Shown here one piece after another: positions 61,079 through 64,000 of a stretch of 64,000 nucleotides of DNA. Position 1 is the first letter of the stretch, and each line of letters begins with the position of its first letter. A model generated the notes under the pieces. It was not told where the DNA came from and did no database searches. It was given only the letters and a program-made list of their open reading frames with translations. The stretch is from Bacillota bacterium (GTDB lineage Bacteria; Bacillota; Clostridia; Peptostreptococcales; Anaerovoracaceae). The position numbers were made by a program, and so were the translations under genes. The stretch spans positions 1-64,000 of the forward strand of contig JAFQZZ010000022.1 of assembly GCA_017405645.1 (NCBI GenBank), written 5' to 3'.

Positions 61079-61106
61079 GAGCCCCGTTCTCTGAGAAACG
61101 AGGCTC
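61079..61106 (-). terminator. Terminator of acpP
   Basis: GAGCCTCGTT pairs with AACGGGGCTC (one A-C-type mismatch), followed by TTTTCTTTT on the minus strand, about 12 nt after the acpP stop. Confidence 0.85.
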
Positions 61107-61118
61107 CGGAATGTCTGA

Positions 61119-61349
61119 TCAGATTTCCTCTTCAACATATTTCACCAGGTCTGCGACCAGGGTAAAGGTCTCTGCCACTTCATCAGGGATCTCGATATCA
61201 TATTCTTCTTCAATCGCCAGGACGATTTCCACGGCATCCAGGGAATCGGCCTCTAAATCCTTGATCAGAGATGTTTCCATGGTGATTTTGGATGGATCTG
61301 ATAAACTCAGCTGTTCCGCAATGATTTTCTTGATTGTTTCGAATACCAT
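61119..61349 (-). CDS. acpP: Acyl carrier protein
   Basis: From ATG 61349 (GGAGGTTAGAATT upstream) the protein has 76 residues, the classical ACP size. Ser36 in [13 protein letters not shown] takes the 4'-phosphopantetheine arm; the chain is acidic with the four-helix pattern. It carries acyl chains in fatty-acid synthesis. No fab genes are adjacent, and it has its own terminator, so it seems to be a separate unit. Confidence 0.95.
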   Translation of the reverse strand: MVFETIKKIIAEQLSLSDPSKITMETSLIKDLEADSLDAVEIVLAIEEEYDIEIPDEVAETFTLVADLVKYVEEEI

Positions 61350-61428
61350 AATTCTAACCTCCGGATGATGTACTACCGCCATTATAAATGAATGTCGGGC
61401 AAGGTGCAAGACTCTTCGGACTTTTTTT

Positions 61429-63357
61429 CTACTCTTCCGCCCAGAGATCGTAGCAGCTGTCCAGTTCGGCTTCCGCCTCCTTCAGCTGCCGGTCGGCTTC
61501 CCACATCTTTTCGTGGTTGGTGAAGACCTCTTCCAGGCACATGTATTCGTGGAGTTCGTTGATCTTCAGCGCCAGTTCCATGATCTTCTCTTCCAGCTGC
61601 TGCCGCTCTTTTCTCTTCCGTCGCTCTTCCTGTTCCTTCTCCTTCTCTTTCCGGCGCAGTTCTTTCAGCTGGGTCTTGGTCAGTTCGCCGGAGCCGCCGC
61701 CGGGTTCCGTCCCGTCGGCTTCCTCCCCGCCTTTGCCCTCCAGCTGAGCCTTTTTCTCCAGGTAGTAATCGTACTGCCCCAGGTATTCCGTCAGCCCCTC
61801 TTCCGTCAGTTCCAGGATCCTCGTGGGGATCTTGCCCAGGAAATACCGGTCGTGGGAGACCATCAGCAGGGTCCCCGGGAATTCCAGCAACGCATCCTCG
61901 AAGACTTCCTTCGAAGGAATGTCCAGGTGGTTGGTGGGTTCGTCCATCACCAGGAAGTTCGCACCGGTCATCATGATCTTTAAAAGGGAAAGCCTCGCTT
62001 TCTCCCCGCCGGAGAGGGATCCCACCTGCTTGAACACATCGTCCCCCCGGAAGAGAAAGCTGCCCAGGATGTTCCGCAGTTCCTTCTGGGTGTAGAGCCG
62101 GTAGGCGGAATGGAGTTCCTCCAGCACCGTCTTGTCCGGGTCCAGCATCTGCTGCTCCTGGTCGTAGTAACCGATGGAAACGTTCTGCCCCAGCCGGATC
62201 ACGCCGGTGTCGGGAGACTCCTGTTCCAGCAGCATCTTCAGCAGCGTGGTCTTACCGATGCCGTTGGGGCCGATCAGGCAGACCCGCTCGTCCTTCTTAA
62301 TGTCAAATTCAACGTTTTTGAACAGCTGCCGCTCCCCGAAAGCCATGGACAGGTCCTTCCCGGAAGCCACGTCGTTGCCGCTGGAAAAGAGGGTCCGGAA
62401 ATGCAGCTTCATTTTATCGAAGGAGAGGACGGGTTTGTCCAGCACCTCCATCTTCTCCAGCTTCTTCTCCCGGGATTTGGCCCGGTTGGCCAGCTTCTCC
62501 GTGCCGTGCTGCTTGAACCGGCGGATCATCTCTTCCTGTTTTTCGATTTCCCGCTGGTTCGCCTCATACAGCTTCAGGGCCGCCGCCTCCCGCTCCTTCT
62601 TGCGGGTGATGTAGTCGGTGTAATTGCAGTTGTAGATATTCAGTTGATGGTTTTCCACTTCAAAAATCCGGGTTACGGTCCGGTCCAGGAAGTACCGGTC
62701 GTGGGAGATCAGGATCACGGTGCCGTTATAGGCGCGCAGCTGACCCTCCAGCCACTTCAGGGTGTCGATGTCCAGGTGGTTGGTGGGCTCGTCCAGCAGC
62801 AGGTTGTCCGGCTGTTTCAGCAGCAGGACCCCCAGTGACAGCCGGGTCTTCTCGCCGCCGGAGAGGGAATCGATCCGCTTACCGTAGTCCTCTTCTGTGA
62901 ATCCCAGGGCCGTCAGGATCCCCCGGATCTCGCTCTTGTATCCGTAACCGTTCCGGTCGTTGAATTCATCCGTCAGCCGGGCATACTCCTCCATCAGGGC
63001 TTCCGTATCCCCGCCCTTTGCCGACGCCGTGGAGATCTCCTCCATGACCTCTTTCAGCCGGGCCTCCATGGCGATAACGTCCGAAAACAGCAGCAGGAAT
63101 TCATCGTAGATCGTATTGCTGCTCTCGAAGTTGCCGTCCTGGTGCAGGTAGCCCAACTTCACCCCCGGCGCAATGTTCAGGGTCCCGTCGTCCGGGGCCA
63201 GTTCGCCGCCGATGATGCTCAGGAGGGTAGTCTTTCCGGCGCCGTTCAGGCCAATCAGCCCCACCCGGTCTTTTTCGTTTATATGGAATGTGATGTTTTC
63301 CAGGATCACGTCAATGCCGTAGGCCTTGCCGATGTCCTTGGCTGAAATCACCGTCAT
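61429..63357 (-). CDS. ABC-F family ATP-binding protein
   Basis: The 642-residue protein has two ABC ATPase domains without membrane helices: Walker [11 protein letters not shown] (about 38) and [10 protein letters not shown] (about 365), signatures [11 protein letters not shown] and [11 protein letters not shown], and Walker [13 protein letters not shown] and [13 protein letters not shown] charged linker (about 240-310) and a C-terminal coiled coil ([31 protein letters not shown]) follow. ABC-F proteins act on the ribosome in translation control or antibiotic protection; the subtype cannot be assigned safely. ATG 63357 follows AGGTGACAAAA; a GTG nine nt upstream is possible. An extended -10 TGTTATAAT is at 63400-63405. 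Confidence 0.92.
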   Translation of the reverse strand: MTVISAKDIGKAYGIDVILENITFHINEKDRVGLIGLNGAGKTTLLSIIGGELAPDDGTLNIAPGVKLGYLHQDGNFESSNTIYDEFLLLFSDVIAMEARLKEVMEEISTASAKGGDTEALMEEYARLTDEFNDRNGYGYKSEIRGILTALGFTEEDYGKRIDSLSGGEKTRLSLGVLLLKQPDNLLLDEPTNHLDIDTLKWLEGQLRAYNGTVILISHDRYFLDRTVTRIFEVENHQLNIYNCNYTDYITRKKEREAAALKLYEANQREIEKQEEMIRRFKQHGTEKLANRAKSREKKLEKMEVLDKPVLSFDKMKLHFRTLFSSGNDVASGKDLSMAFGERQLFKNVEFDIKKDERVCLIGPNGIGKTTLLKMLLEQESPDTGVIRLGQNVSIGYYDQEQQMLDPDKTVLEELHSAYRLYTQKELRNILGSFLFRGDDVFKQVGSLSGGEKARLSLLKIMMTGANFLVMDEPTNHLDIPSKEVFEDALLEFPGTLLMVSHDRYFLGKIPTRILELTEEGLTEYLGQYDYYLEKKAQLEGKGGEEADGTEPGGGSGELTKTQLKELRRKEKEKEQEERRKRKERQQLEEKIMELALKINELHEYMCLEEVFTNHEKMWEADRQLKEAEAELDSCYDLWAEE

Positions 63358-63479
63358 TTTTGTCACCTATTCTTTCTTTCGGTCTGCTAAAACAGGATTA
63401 TTATAACACAAAACGGGTATTTATGGTATACTGATAACTGGTTAAAAATGATTCAAAAGACAGGAGATGAACAGCCTTG

Positions 63480-64000
63480 ATGAATTTTGATTATACGGAA
63501 GAACAGCTGGCGCTGAAAGCCCGGATCCGGGAATTCTGCGAAAAGGAGATCCGGCCCGAACTGCGTCAGATGGATGACACGCAGACCTACCCCATAAGGA
63601 CCATGAAAATGCTGGGTGAAATGGGCTTCCTGGGGATGCCCTTCCCCAAAGAATACGAAGGCATGGGACTGGATTACCAGACCTACGTCATGCTGGTGGA
63701 GGAGATCTCCAAGGTCAGCGCCTCCCATGGAGTGGCGGTGCAGACCCACCATGCCCTGGCCACCTGGCCCATCTTCACCTACGGCACGGAAGAACAGAAG
63801 CGGAAATACGTGCCGGACCTGGCCTCCGGCCGGAAGATCGGCGCTTTCGGGCTGACGGAACCCAACGCCGGCACCGACGCCGCCATGCAGCAGACCATCG
63901 CTGAGGACAAGGGCGACCACTGGCTGCTGAACGGATCGAAGATGTTCATTTCCGGCGCAGGCGTCGCCGACATCTACGTGGTCATGGCCATGACGGATAA
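63480..64000 (+). CDS. Acyl-CoA dehydrogenase (N-terminal part; cut by window end)
   Basis: The visible 173 residues start MNFDYTEEQLALKARIREFCEKEIRPELRQMD, the family N-terminal helical domain, and continue with FGLTEPNAGTDAAMQQT, the FAD-binding segment conserved in acyl-CoA dehydrogenases. The enzyme oxidises an acyl-CoA to the enoyl-CoA using FAD, passing electrons to an electron-transfer flavoprotein. An in-frame TTG just before the ATG has a better distance from AGGAG and may be the true start. An extended -10 TGGTATACT lies at 63427-63432. The catalytic Glu region is outside the window. Confidence 0.93.
   Translation, partial: MNFDYTEEQLALKARIREFCEKEIRPELRQMDDTQTYPIRTMKMLGEMGFLGMPFPKEYEGMGLDYQTYVMLVEEISKVSASHGVAVQTHHALATWPIFTYGTEEQKRKYVPDLASGRKIGAFGLTEPNAGTDAAMQQTIAEDKGDHWLLNGSKMFISGAGVADIYVVMAMTD

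Overview
The window looks like chromosome from a GC-rich anaerobic member of the Clostridia (Eubacteriales). Supporting signs are clostridial gene order (ctsR-clpC-radA-carD-PIN/TRAM-ispD-ispF ... cysS ... mrnC-rlmB-sigH-tuf), a Rex redox repressor, clostridial-type 2[4Fe-4S] ferredoxin, a clostripain-family protease, diaminopimelate dehydrogenase, FeoA/FeoB iron uptake with a Cys-rich accessory protein, CoA-transferase and acyl-CoA dehydrogenase, and three proteins carrying S-layer homology (SLH) repeats. The genus cannot be fixed from the sequence alone.

Layout. 1-6.9 kb: tuf with its tRNA-Thr, sigH, rlmB, the thymidylate genes folA-thyA, mrnC, a divergent MATE pump, then yhbY, a Cys-rich redox protein, tmk and a phosphodiesterase. 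6.9-17.9 kb: cysS, cyclophilin, proS, ispF, ispD, PIN/TRAM protein, CarD, radA, clpC, ctsR, with a CtsR operator directly on the ctsR promoter and no mcsA/mcsB. 18-30.8 kb: an SLH/leucine-rich surface protein, a histidine-kinase-like protein whose phospho-acceptor His is replaced by Arg, an EF-G paralogue, asnS, a C11 protease, a CaiB-type CoA-transferase, ddh and a PAP2 phosphatase. 30.9-34.4 kb: an enolase-superfamily enzyme, and a divergent pair of diaminopropionate ammonia-lyase and DMT exporter.

34.5-36.2 kb is the most unusual part: two diverged direct repeats of about 355 bp, AT-rich and full of inverted repeats, flank one gene for a PD-(D/E)XK-nuclease-like protein of unknown function. 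Several stems change between copies in ways that keep RNA pairing, and 75 nt are identical. No transposase or integrase is present. I see this as a candidate undescribed mobile or RNA-plus-nuclease element.

36.2-50.5 kb: small ACT and DUF4298 genes, an AgrA/AgrC-like two-component pair without agrBD, the feo iron operon under an array of DtxR-type palindromes, a GH3-SLH enzyme, a condensation-fold acyltransferase, a CPBP protease with a membrane-attached MerR regulator, and iscU-iscS divergent from an Rrf2/IscR regulator with matching sites on both promoters. 50.5-64 kb: guaB, a split chromate transporter, an HD protein, groES-groEL under CIRCE, DUF554, a P-loop/Gls24 fusion, ferredoxin, rex, a CotH-SLH protein, acpP, an ABC-F protein and the start of an acyl-CoA dehydrogenase. 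Most genes lie on the minus strand in short operons, and many are separated by clear intrinsic terminators.
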